Positions 18,917 through 30,800 of a DNA stretch of 64,000 nucleotides are shown here, one piece after another. The stretch's first letter is position 1, and each line of letters opens with the position of its first letter. A program made the position numbers and the translations under genes. Origin of the DNA: Nemertoderma westbladi (Eukaryota; Xenacoelomorpha; Nemertodermatida; Nemertodermatidae); the NCBI GenBank assembly GCA_032718475.1, contig JAUCBJ010001939.1, forward strand, positions 1 to 64,000, in the 5' to 3' direction. The notes beneath the pieces were generated by a model that saw only the letters and a list, made by a program, of their open reading frames with translations, was not told where the DNA came from and did not search any database.

Positions 18917-19243
18917 TAGTCTGCTAGTTGATAGTGTACAGCGGTACTTTACACGTAGACTTTACTTACGGTGCGGATTGTCACGTAATAATTACATCGA
19001 CCGTCTCGAAGTTGAAGTTGAAGTTTTTTATTGGACGCCAAATTATAGTAATAGTGCCTACTGTAAAACGAACACAAAGCATATTAAAATTACGAAACAT
19101 ATTAAAATTGACAGCATAAATAGACATACTTAATGATCGGCCCTGCATAACGTTCCAGCATTCTGACAACATTTACAACAAAATTAAAAATAACGTTAAC
19201 CTGTTAACACAGTAACACTATTTAAAAATAATATGGTGCACCT

Positions 19244-19287
19244 AGGATAGCCCCATGAGGTTATACCTCGTTTCCATGGGGGTCCTA
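19244..19287 (-). ncRNA. LINE 3' UTR hairpin (copy 1)
   Basis: Read on the - strand, CCCCAT / GGAAAC / GAGG / TATAA / CCTC / ATGGGG folds as two stacked stems with a one-sided six-base bulge. Copies at 42513-42557 and 45020-45062 keep the pairing with different bases. Confidence 0.5.
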
Positions 19288-19494
19288 TTTAAAATTCATT
19301 CTATTAATTAGCGCTCATCAAATACGGCATGAGAGTAAAAATTTAATTAAATAAAATAAATAAAATAAAATATATGAAAAGTGCAATACAATGTAAGATT
19401 TAATTAAAATATCTAAAAATAATGATCTAGAAGCAGTAAAGAGACTGAGTTTATTTGTAAATATTTACTATGATTGTTAATTATCTAAAAGTTT

Positions 19495-21075
19495 TTAAAA
19501 AAAATAAATATAGTTTGATTTGTCGCCTGATAGTAGTTTAAAGAAGTAGTACTTTTTTACGCTATGTTTGAAGCTTTCTAGTGACACACTGTTTTTGATG
19601 TCATCAGGGAGCTTATTCCAGAGTTTTGGCGCCGCAAACGAGAAGCACTCTGTGCCTGATACGGTTTTACGGCGTGGGACGACGGCCCTGTGCGTGTTGC
19701 CTCTTAGATTGATGTTGGCCGTATTGAGTGTAACGAGGGATCTCAGGTAAGGCGGCGAAAGCTCTCGAGTAATGCGATACATATGGGTGACGATAGTTTG
19801 GTCGATACGGTAGTCTAAGGGTAGCCACGCCATCTCCGCGAAGTGCTGGACGGTTACGTGCTCTCGCCGGTGTAAACTCAGACAAAATCGCACGCACTTT
19901 CGTTGAAGTGCATGTAATTGGCTTTTTAGCTGTTTGCTGGCACTGGAATACCAGCATGATGCAACAAAGTCTAAGTGAGGTTGAATCAGGGTGTTACATA
20001 ACAACCGTTTGGTTTCATAATCAAGCAGGGCACTCTTACGATAAAGAAAACGAAGAGTCGAGTTGCCTCGTTTAATCACCTTCGATGCCATAGGATTTCC
20101 TGATAGAGACGATTCCAACATACAGCCAAGATATTTCACTGACGTTTGTTGTTCTATTTTTTTACTCGCACACTCGATGTCTAATGGTTCTGCAGAATTC
20201 ACGCGTTGGTGGGTCCCAAACAGAATACTCTTTGTTTTTCCAAAGTTTAGTGATAGTTTATTGTCGGTTGCCCACATGAATATATTATTTAGTTTCGATG
20301 AGAGAACCGCAGAAATAACATTTGCATTGTTATGGGAATAGAGAACATTGGCATCATCTGCGAGCTTCAGTGAGATGCAATTTGAGTCTATGACGATTCC
20401 AGTAGTGGATGTATGCTTAGTTATTGGAGGTCCAATGGATGTACATAGCGGCGGGCTGGGAAGAATTGCCAGATCCATGTCATTAACATATATGAGGAAC
20501 AGTAGCACTGCGAGAAGAGCACCTTGTGGAACGCCAGCCTTTATTAAAGCCTCTGCGGAGTACACATTCCCAATAAATACGCGCTGTTTTCGATCTGAGA
20601 GATAAGAACGGAACCAATTCACTGCTGAAGCGTCGAACCCAATTAACCGTAGTTTCTCTAATAGGATTGTATGATCGACCGTATCAAAGGCCTTTTGTAA
20701 GTCAATAAGTAGAACTCCCGTCACCAACCCGTTGTCGACTGCTTCTCTAATGTAATTGTTCATGAATAGTAGGCATGTCTCTACAGAATAGTTTTTGCGG
20801 AATCCTGATTGCAGTTGATCGAGGATATTGTGAAAAATCAAGAATTCGACAAACTGAATGAACACGACTCGTTCCAATACTTTCGATAAAATGACTAAGA
20901 GCGCCACAGGTCTGAAATTACCCTTTTGCAATCTGCAATCGCGTTTGAATAGTGGCTTTACTTTGGCAGTCTTATACGTAGTGGGAAAAGTTGATGATGA
21001 GATTGATAGGTTTACTAGATGGGTCACCGACTCAGCGATTACGGAGCTGCATTTCTCAACTTTCTTTCTTTGCAA
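19495..21075 (-). CDS. LINE reverse transcriptase (partial ORF2)
   Basis: This 526-codon open frame lacks the endonuclease. RT blocks run in order: YKTAKVKPLFKRD, FRPVALLVILSKVLERV, QSGFRKNYSVETCLL, LIDLQKAFDTVDH (catalytic Asp), GVPQGALLAVLLFLIYVND, then LADDANVLY, the catalytic double Asp with Leu instead of the usual Phe or Tyr. The C-terminal part has the CR1/L2-typical LWNKLPDDIK motif followed by SLESFKHSVKKY. It would copy its own RNA at a nicked target. It is intact over this length but truncated at the 5' end, so not autonomous. Confidence 0.85.
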   Translation of the reverse strand: MQRKKVEKCSSVIAESVTHLVNLSISSSTFPTTYKTAKVKPLFKRDCRLQKGNFRPVALLVILSKVLERVVFIQFVEFLIFHNILDQLQSGFRKNYSVETCLLFMNNYIREAVDNGLVTGVLLIDLQKAFDTVDHTILLEKLRLIGFDASAVNWFRSYLSDRKQRVFIGNVYSAEALIKAGVPQGALLAVLLFLIYVNDMDLAILPSPPLCTSIGPPITKHTSTTGIVIDSNCISLKLADDANVLYSHNNANVISAVLSSKLNNIFMWATDNKLSLNFGKTKSILFGTHQRVNSAEPLDIECASKKIEQQTSVKYLGCMLESSLSGNPMASKVIKRGNSTLRFLYRKSALLDYETKRLLCNTLIQPHLDFVASCWYSSASKQLKSQLHALQRKCVRFCLSLHRREHVTVQHFAEMAWLPLDYRIDQTIVTHMYRITRELSPPYLRSLVTLNTANINLRGNTHRAVVPRRKTVSGTECFSFAAPKLWNKLPDDIKNSVSLESFKHSVKKYYFFKLLSGDKSNYIYFF

Positions 21076-21085
21076 CCTTTAGACT

Positions 21086-21646
21086 GTTAGAATTGAGACG
21101 TATTATTTTTGACCTCAAAATGGTATTTTCCATTGAGCACAATTTCTGAATTTAGTCGATCTTAACTTCGATGATTTCTTCCACCGGCCAACCAGACCCG
21201 GGTTCAGAGGTCACAATCATAAACTGTTTGTAAATAGAACCAGACTGCCAGACTCAATCAATGTAAACACTATTTTGCTAACCGTGTTGTGCCCATCTGC
21301 AAACTCTGGCAGTCATAGAGAGAATAGCATTTTTAGTTTTCTACCCATTCTGCCTTTGAAAATAGTGACAAAAACAGCTTATTTATAATACTGTAATAGG
21401 GCCTACAGCATACAGCAGTACAGTAAATTAATTCCTGCATTCACAGTACCGGTACTGCTGTACTGTCAGACTGTGTGCAGGTGTGGTGTGGTACGTACGT
21501 ACAGACGTAGGTCGTAGACGTCTGGACGTAGTTCTCCAGTTCTCAGTCTGACATTAGGCCTAATCCATTCAATCATTATTGTTTCTTGTGTTATTACTGT
21601 CGGCTACCGCAACCGTATCTGGCAGTCTGGTACCTAACGACTTAAC
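21086..21646 (+). promoter_or_regulatory. Upstream region of the glycogen phosphorylase gene
   Basis: This is the sequence between the LINE and the first coding exon. No TATA box is obvious. It has several ACCGGTACTG and TACAGTA words, a GTACGTACGTAC palindrome (21491-21502) and TAGGCCTAA (21555). The start codon context AACATGG (21644-21650) is good. Promoter function is inferred from position only. Confidence 0.35.
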
Positions 21647-21802
21647 ATGGCGACGTCGAAACCGTCAGGGCCTAAACCTGCGGGGTCTAAACCAACCACA
21701 GATATCGAGCGGCGGAAGCAGATCAGTGTACGTCACGTTGCCGATCTGAGCAGTGTGACCAGCATTATCCAGGACTTTAATCGACACGTTCATTATACGG
21801 CT
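21647..21802 (+). CDS. PYG: PYG exon 1 (coding)
   Basis: Starts with ATG and ends GCT before GTAAGT (phase 0). 52 codons. Carries the phosphorylation site segment ERRKQISVR. The first 19 residues are Lys/Pro/Ser-rich and longer than the vertebrate N terminus. Confidence 0.92.
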
Positions 21803-24800
21803 GTAAGTACTGAAGTACACGGTACACCGGTACCTTTCATTGATTATGTTAATTGTAATCATGCTCATTAACAGATTAATGATACATGTCGTTAGGTAGT
21901 ACCGGTAGGCCTAATTATTTTCTTTCTTCAGCATATTTTTCAGGAAATCTTTCAGGCTTGTTATGCCAGTATGCTAGGATATGTCTTTTCTCTACCTGCC
22001 AGCTGCCACTATGACTGTATGATAGCCATGTGCGCGTGATCTTGCACAGTTCAGTAAAGACCTTCACTTTTGAATATAACAATTTATTCAATACCGGTAC
22101 TGCAATATGATACGCGATACGCGGGATCAGTACCGCAGTACCGGTACCGCAGTGGCGCATCAATCTCAACGTATCTGAATGTGTAGTCGCACCTGTACCG
22201 ATATCCGGTAGGCCTACTCCTTGTTTAAATTCCCTCTGTAATTGGTAAAGGCCCGGCCCATGGTAACCTCCCTTTAATGTGTTAAAGGTGACAAATGTAT
22301 ATAGCCAACGTGTATTTCAGTACGGTCTACCTTTTGTTCTTTCAGTCACTTTGATTAGGATTTAGGTTTTTTTTAATTAATTAGAGCTACGGTAGCTTGA
22401 CAGCACAAAATCATTATTAAAACAAAAATTTACCTCATGAATGTACCTATATACTTTATTAATAGCTTAATTTCGTTTGGATGTTCTTATTCCGGTCAAA
22501 TACGACAAATATAAGGTCGGGCCTCTATGTCTATACAATTATATATACAGTATATATTTTTTTTATCTCGCTTGTATTACAGATAAAAGATCGTAATGTG
22601 GCCACTACGCGCGATTACTATAAGGCTCTGGGTCATTTAGTTCGCGATCGGTTGATCAGTCGATGGATAAGGACACAACAGTCGTATTACGAGAAAGACC
22701 CCAAGGTTAATATTTAATGTAATTACAATTAATTAACATGCGATATATACGGGCCGGTCCCGGTACGCAGATACATAGTTTTTCCTGTTAACAGTTTCCT
22801 TTCCGCACAACCGAATTCTGTGGTCAGTCCAAGGGGCTCTTTTCGAGGGTATATACAGGAACTGTTTCTGCAGCTGCTAACTCTGCTTAGAGGCAGTATA
22901 TAGAAGGCACTAAGGCAGTATATATAGCCCTCGCAGTGATATGTTCTTATTATGATGCCTCAGAGTCGAGAACCTCGTACCTGTTGCTCAGCTTTAGTGT
23001 GAAGCTGGATCTCACACTTGACTGTTTACAACACAGAGGACCAGTCATGCCGTGTATAGAGGAAGATTTCTTAGATCTTTCTGCTAGCGCGGAGACTAAG
23101 TCGAGCTGTTACTGGCATTTAAGTTACCCAGGAATACAAATACTCAATAATATAAAGCGCAGGCAATAACATAATGAATACCCAAGAAACCAAATAACCA
23201 TAGCCTAACAGCAATAAATACCTCTTTAAATTACCTAATTATATTTTAACTATAAACGTTAAACCAGTTACTCTATAAAATATATTAATCGCAATATAAA
23301 TTCACCATATAAATCACCCACCCCGTGTCAGATAATAAACAGACTTTACGAAATGTTGCAGAATGAATAAAACCTTACTTTATGCGATTCGAGTTACGGG
23401 ACTTGAATTAGCGCTCTGGTGTACTTTATTCGCGAGAGTCGCTCTGAGCTGTTGTGATAATGCATTGCCTGTGATATAAATATTAGATATGAATGAAATG
23501 AATATATAAATATTGGCGTTCTGAAGTTCCATATTTTGCATCTGCTCTACGAGTTTATTTGCAAAAACTTCATGAACACTATAGGGAGATGTAGGTGTTG
23601 GATGGCATTCGTTATTAAAACGAATGAAAACGTTATTATTAGGAACGTTATTAATTTATATAATAAATAATTTGCAGAGGGTTTATTATCTGTCTCTCGA
23701 ATACTACATGGGAAGGACGTTAACCAACGCAATGCTCAACCTGGGGATACAAAATGAGTGTGATGATGCTATGTATGAGCTGGCGCTCGACATAGAAGAA
23801 CTGGAGGAGCAAGAGTCAGACGCTGGGCTGGGGAACGGTGGTCTAGGGAGGTTGGCTGGTGAGTATATATGGTAGGGGTGGGGAACGGTGGTCTAGGGAG
23901 GTTGGATGGTGAGTCTATAGGGTAGGGGGTGGGGAACGGTGGTCTAGGGAGGTTGGCTGGGGAGTCTATAGGGTAGGGGTGGGGAACGGTGGTCTAGGGA
24001 GGTTGGCTGGGGAGTCTATAGGGTAGGGGTGGGGAACGGTGGTCTAGGGAGGTTGGCTGGTGATTCTATAGGGTAGGGGTGGGGAACAGTGGTCTAGGGA
24101 GGTTGGCTGGGGAGTCTATAGGGTAGGGGTGGGGAACGGTGGTCTAGGGAGGTTGGCTGGGGATTCTATAGGGTAGGGGTGGGGAACGGTGGTCTAGGGA
24201 GGTTGGCTGGTGAGTCTATAGGGTAGGGGTGGGGAACGGTGGTCTAGGGAGGTTGGCAGGCGAGTCTATAGGGTAGGGGTGGGGAACGGTGGTCTATGGA
24301 GGTTGGCAGGTGAGTCTCTAGGGTAGGGGTGGGGAACGGTGGTCTAGGGAGGTTGGCTGGGGAGTCTATAGGGTAGGGGTGGGGAACGGTGGTCTAGGGA
24401 GGTTGGCTGGGGAGTCTATAGGGTAGGGGTGGGGAACGGTGGTCTAGGGAGGTTGGCAGGCGAGTCTATAGGGTAGGGGTGGGGAACGGTGTCTATGGAG
24501 GTTGGCAGGTGAGTCTATAGGGTAGGGGTGGGGAACGGTGGTCTAGGGAGGTTGGCTGGGGAGTCTATAGGGTAGGGGTGGGGAACGGTGGTCTAGGGAG
24601 GTTGGCTGGGGAGTCTATAGGGTAGGGGTGGGGAACGGTGGTCTAGGGAGGTTGGCTGGGGAGTCTATAGGGTAGGGGCGGGGAATGGTGGTCTAGGGTG
24701 GTTGGGTGGGGAACGGTGGTCTAGGGAGGTTGGCTGGGGAGTCTATAGGGTAGGGGTGGGGAACGGTGGTCTAGGGAGGTTGGCTGGGGAGTCTATAGGG

Positions 24801-27800
24801 TAGGGGTGGGGAACGGTGGTCTAGGGAGGTTGGCAGGTGAGTCTATAGGGTAGGGGTGGGGAACGGTGGCCTAGGGAGGTTGGCTGGGGATTCCATAGGG
24901 TAGGGGTGGGGAACTGTGGTCTAGGGAGGTTGGCAGGTGAGTCTATAGGGTAGGGGTGGGGAACGGTGGTCTAGGGAGGTTGGCAGGTGAGTCTATAGGG
25001 TAGGGGTGGGGAACGGTGGTCTAGGGGGGTTGGCAGGTGAGTCTATAGGGTAGGGGTGGGGAACGGTGGTCTAGGGTGATTGGCTAAAAGTAAAAAAAGT
25101 AAATTTTCTTCGGCCGCTTGGCCAGGGATTACGCACAAAGTCTGACGACTTATTTCCAGTGCGGTCCCCCCAGAACTTTACTCCCCAGAGGAAACTCTAG
25201 TACTCATTTAGCTACCACTTAAGGATGCAAGGCAGAGATGCGCCCAGGCTGGTCCCTTTAAAGCATTCGTGCCGAAACGAAAACTGCCCTGGCCCATGTG
25301 AGGATCGAAACCACGACCTACAGGAGATGTGAATTCAATGCAACCACTACACCAAGGTGGAACCTTGGCTGGGGAGTCTATAGAGTCGGGGTGGTGAACG
25401 GTGGTCTAGGGAAGTTGGCAAGTGAGTCTATAGAGTAGGGGTGGGGAACGGTGGTCTAGGGAAGTTGGCAAGTGAGTCTATAGAATAGGGGTGGGGAACG
25501 GTGGTCTAGGGAAGTTGGCAAGTGAGTCTATAGAATAGGGGTGGGGAACGGTGGTCTAGGGAAGTTGGCAAGTGAGTCTATAGAGTAGGGGTGGGGAACG
25601 GTGGTCTATGGAGGTTGGGTTTTAGATGCAGGTAACAGTATTTCGCCGTTTGTTTCTTCTCAGCGTGTTTCTTGGATTCCATGGCAACCCTTGGTTTATC
25701 AGCTGTTGGCTATGGGATTCTCTACGACTACGGTATATTCACGCAGAAGATCGATGACGGTTGGCAGGTGGAGGAGCCCGATGATTGGCTTCGTTTCGGT
25801 AACATTTGGCAGAAGGACCGGCCCGAGTACCAGATACCCATCAACTTCTACGGACGTGTCGACGAATCGTCAGGGAAACCAAAATGGGTGGACACTAAGG
25901 TTACAACCTTTCCCTTTATGCTAATTAAGTTAAGCTATTTGCTTACAAATATTTGAAACTCCAAAGAGACATAATGCCCAGATCCACATTACCGTTCGTT
26001 CATCCTTTGCAGATAATATTGGCAGTTCCGCACGATATGCCGGTCCCTGGTTACCGTAACAACGTGGTAAACACACTACGTCTGTGGTCTGCGAAAGCCC
26101 CCCTTGACTTTAACCTCAGGATGTTCAACACTGGCGAATATATCACTGCGGTTTGTGAAAGAAACAACGCCGAGAATATCAGTCGGGTTTTGTACCCGAA
26201 TGACAACATGTTTGAAGGTCAGTGAGTGGAATGCGAATATTTATTGATTACCAAACTCATAATGTAGAGCTATTATAGTGCAACCCATTCTATAATGCTG
26301 ATATCTGTCAAGATCGGACGTTTCGCAATATAACATCCGACGGTGGAATCCCGACTGAATACAATTAATACTTTATAGTCCCTCACGCTCCGATTTTTTT
26401 AAGTCGGGAATGAAATGGAATCGAGTTGGATTACTTAATGTTCACTGTGGAGTAGTTGATGTAGCCGGCTGGCGGCTATATATGCATAGGGGAGGTGGCC
26501 TGGTATAAATAACATTATAAATTAGTACCACATTGTATTGGTGATTATACCTTGTGTTTTAGGTAAAGAACTTCGGTTGAAGCAGGAATACTTCATGGTA
26601 TCGGCGACCTTGCAGGATATTCTCCGTCGATTTAAAGCTAACAAGTTTGGCTGCACGAAGCCAAGTCGGGCTGACTTTAGCACCCTCCCAGACAAGGTGA
26701 ATGTTGGGGAAGTTCTCAGCTTCTAACTATCACTAACTCCTCTAATTAATTATTTGTATCGTTCAATACATCAGCAAAGCTTAGCCCATCAGTAGTTCCG
26801 TATCCTGGCCGTTCCGTATCAGTAGTTCCGTATCCGGGCCGTTCCGTACTTTTTGCAAAGTTTAGCTTTGTTACGTATCCTTACCGCTTCGTAGTTACGC
26901 TATGATTAGCCGTTTTCTATGGTTCCTTAACGTTCCATACTTTATCTAAGTTTAGCCGTTTTGAAGTTCCTGACTTTTGCTACTTGGGATCAGGAATTGA
27001 ATAAAACAAAATCTTAAGGTTCGACTATTTAGACCCGCAGTACTAAGCAGTATAGTATAAGCTAGTATAAGCAGTACTCCTCTATGGGAGGCCATACTGG
27101 GCTCTAACTGCAGAGGATAACAAATCCCTGCATGACACAATAATCATTCGTTTGGTTCACTTCACTGTATCATGTACAAAGCATATCTCCAACCAGACAC
27201 TATACAGCATTGGAGGTGTCTCATTGGTCCTCATAAGCATGATGCTAGAGCAGAGCCGCTTCCCCTTTACAGGACATTCCCTTCGCTGTGAGGACTACTT
27301 CGGTAACCTCAAAGAGGGAATATAAGCATGGTGGACTGGACAGCCCATGACTTTCTTAAGGCGCCACTTAAATGACATTGGCCTTGAAGATGTTCTGTGG
27401 TCCCTTACAGTTCCGTACTCTCACTAAGTTTATCCGTTCTATGGTTCCGTACTCTCACTAAGTTTATCCGTTTTGTGGTTCCTTACCGTTCCGTACTCTT
27501 AATAAGTTTATCCGTTCTGTGGTTCCTTACCGTTCCGTACTACCACTAACTTTATCCGTTCTGTGGTTCCTTACCGTTCCCTACTCTTACTAAGTTTATC
27601 CGTTCTGTGGTTCCTTACCGTTCCGTACTACCACTAAGTTTATCCGTTCTATGGTTCCGTACTCTCACTAAGTTTACCCGTTCTGTGGTTCCTTACCGTT
27701 CCGTTCTCTCACTAAGTGTAGCCGTTCTACCGTTCCGTACTCCCACTAAGTTTATCCATTCTGTGGTTCCTTACCGTTACTTACTACCACTAAGTTTACC

Positions 27801-30800
27801 CGTTCTGTGGTTCCTTACCGTTCCGTACGCTCACTAAGTGTAGCCGTTCTACCGTTCCGTACTCTCAATAAGTTTACCCGTTCTGTGGTTCCTTACCGTT
27901 CCGTACTCTCACTAAGTGTAGCCGTTCTACCGTTCCGTACTCTCAATAAGTTTACCCGTTCTGTGGTTCCTTACCGTTCCGTACTCTCACTAAGTGTAGC
28001 CGTTCTACCGTTCCGTACTCTCACTAAGTTTATCCGTTCTGTGGTTCCTTACCGTTCCGTACTACCACTAAGTTTATCCGTTCTGTGGTTCCTTACCGTT
28101 CCGTACTACCACTAAGTTTATCCGTTCTGTGGTTCCTTACCGTTCCGTACTCTCACTAAGTGTAGCCGTTCTACCGTTCCGTACTCTCAATAAGATTACC
28201 CGTTCTGTGGTTCCTTACCGTTCCGTACTCTCACTAAGTGTAGCCGTTCTACCGTTCCGTACTCTCACTAAGTTTATCCGTTCTGTGGTTCCTTACCGTT
28301 CCGTACTACCACTAAGTTTATCCGTTCTGTGGTTCCTTCCCGTTCCGTACTCTCACTAAGTGTAGCCGTTCTGTGGTTCCTTACCGTTCCGTACTACCAC
28401 TAAGTTTAATCGTTCTGTGGTTCCTTACCGTTCCGTACTACCACTAAGTTTATCCGTTCTGTGGTTCCTTACCGTTCCGTACTACCACTAAGTTTATCCG
28501 TTCTGTGGTTCCTTACCGTTCCCTACTCTCACTAAGTGTAGCCGTTCTACCGTTCCGTACTTCCACTAAGTTTATCCGTTCTGTGGTTCCTTACCGTTCC
28601 GTACTACCACTAAGTTTAATCGTTCTGTGGTTCCTTACCGTTCCGTACTACCACTAAGTTTATCCGTTCTGTGGTTCCTTACCGTTCCGTACTACCACTA
28701 AGTTTATCCGTTCTGTGGTTCCTTACCGTTCCGTACTACCACTAAGTTTATCCGTTCTGTGGTTCCTTACCGTTCCGTAATACCACTAAGTTTATCCGTT
28801 CTGTGGTTCCTTACCGTTCCGTACTACCACTAAGTTTAGCCGTTCTGTGGTTCCTTACCGTTCCCTACTCTCACTAAGTGTAGACGTTCTACCGTTCCGT
28901 ACTCCCACTAAGTTTATCCGTTCTGTGGTTCCTTACCGTTACGTACTACCACTAAGTTTACCCGTTCTGTGGTTCCTTACCGTTCCGTACTCTCACTAAG
29001 TGTAGCCGTTCTACCGTTCCGTACTCTCAATAAGTTTACCCGTTCTGTGGTTCCTTACCGTTCCGTACTCTCACTAAGTGTAGCCGTTCTACCGTTCCGT
29101 ACTCTCAATAAGTTTACCCGTTCTGTGGTTCCTTACCGTTCCGTACTCTCACTAAGTTTATCCGTTCTGTGGTTCCTTACCGTTCCGTACTACCACTAAG
29201 TTTATCCGTTCTGTGGTTCCTTACCGTTCCGTACTACCACTAAGTTTATCCGTTCTGTGGTTCCTTACCGTTCCGTACTCTCACGAAGTGTAGCCGTTCT
29301 ACCGTTCCGTACTCTCAATAAGTTTACCCGTTCTGTGGTTCCTTACCGTTCCATACTCTCACTAAGTGTAGCCGTTCTACCGTTCCGTACTCTCAATAAG
29401 TTTATCCGTTCTGTGGTTCCTTACCGTTCCGTACTTACCACTAAGTGCAGCCGTTCTACCGTTCCGTACTACCACTAAGTTTATCCGTTCTGTGGTTCCT
29501 TACCGTTCCGTACTACCACTAAGTTTATCCGTTATGTGGTTCCTTACCGTTCCGTACTACCACTAAGTTTATCCGTTCTGTGGTTCCTTACCGTTCCGTA
29601 CTACCACTAAGTTTATCCGTTCTGTGGTTCCTTACCGTTCCGTACTACCACTAAGTTTATCCGTTCTGTGGTTCCTTACCGTTCCCTACTCCCACTAAGT
29701 TTAATCGTTCTGTGGTTCCTTACCGTTCCGTACTACCACTAAGTTTAATCGTTCTGTGGTTCCTTACCGTTCCGTACTCTCACTAAGTGTAGCCGTTCTA
29801 CCGTTCCGTACTACCACTAGGTTTATCAGTTCTGTGGTTCCTTACCCTTACGTACTACCACTAAGTTTACCCGTTCCGTGGTTCCTTACCGTTCCGTACT
29901 CTCACAAGTGTAGCCGTTCTACCGTTCCGTACTCTCAATAAGTTTATCCGTTCTGTGGTTCCTTACCGTTCCGTACTTACCACTATAAGTGCAGCCGTTC
30001 TACCGTTCCGTACTACCACTAAGTTTATCCGTTCTGTGGTTCCTTACCGTTCCGTACTACCACTAAGTTTATCCGTTATGTGGTTCCTTACCGTTCCGTA
30101 CTACCACTAAGTTTATCCGTTCTGTGGTTCCTTACCGTTCCGTACTACCACTAAGTTTATCCGTTCTGTGGTTCCTTACCGTTCCGTACTACCACTAAGT
30201 TTATCCGTTCTGTGGTTCCTTACCGTTCCCTACTCCCACTAAGTTTAATCGTTCTGTGGTTCCTTACCGTTCCGTACTACCACTAAGTTTAATCGTTCTG
30301 TGGTTCCTTACCGTTCCGTACTCTCACTAAGTGTAGCCGTTCTACCGTTCCGTACTACCACTAGGTTTATCAGTTCTGTGGTTCCTTACCCTTACGTACT
30401 ACCACTAAGTTTACCCGTTCCGTGGTTCCTTACCGTTCCGTACTCTCACTAAGTGTAGCCGTTCTACCGTTCCGTACTCTCAATAAGTTTACCCGTTCTG
30501 TGGTTCCTTACCGTTCCGTACTCTCACTAAGTGTAGCCGTTCTACCGTTCCGTACTCTGAATAAGTTTACCCGTTCTGTGGTTCCTTACCGTTCCGTACT
30601 CTCACTAAGTGCAACCGTTCTACCGTTCCGTACTCTCACTAAGTTTATCCGTTCTGTGGTTCCTTACCGTTCCGTACTACCACTAAGTTTATCCGTTCTG
30701 TGGTTCCTTACCGTTCCGTACTACCACTAAGTTTATCCGTTCTGTGGTTCCTTACCGTTCCGTACTCTCACTAAGTGTAGCCGTTCTACCATTCCGTACT

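Larger units (their letters stand above)
19005..21085 (-). mobile_element. 5'-truncated CR1/L2-like LINE (copy 1)
   Basis: A non-LTR retrotransposon on the - strand. Its RT frame covers 19495-21075, a 3' UTR follows, and on the - strand it ends in a short tail of ACTTCA-type repeats (19007-19026). The 5' end stops just beyond the RT start, as expected from incomplete reverse transcription. The 3' UTR contains a hairpin (19244-19287) shared with two other LINE copies in the window. Confidence 0.85.

Noticed and set aside
18928-19172. 63-codon ORFs at the LINE 3' end
   Set aside because: They lie in the 3' UTR and tail of the - strand LINE and show no conservation signals.
22936-23169. 77-codon ORF in PYG intron 2 ([20 protein letters not shown])
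   Set aside because: It has no homology to phosphorylase, and the splice sites around exons 2 and 3 join without it.
25296-25364. Possible tRNA gene on the - strand
   Set aside because: Box A and box B are present but the cloverleaf arms do not pair well, and the same segment with the same attached body occurs at 14556-14765. It is a SINE head.
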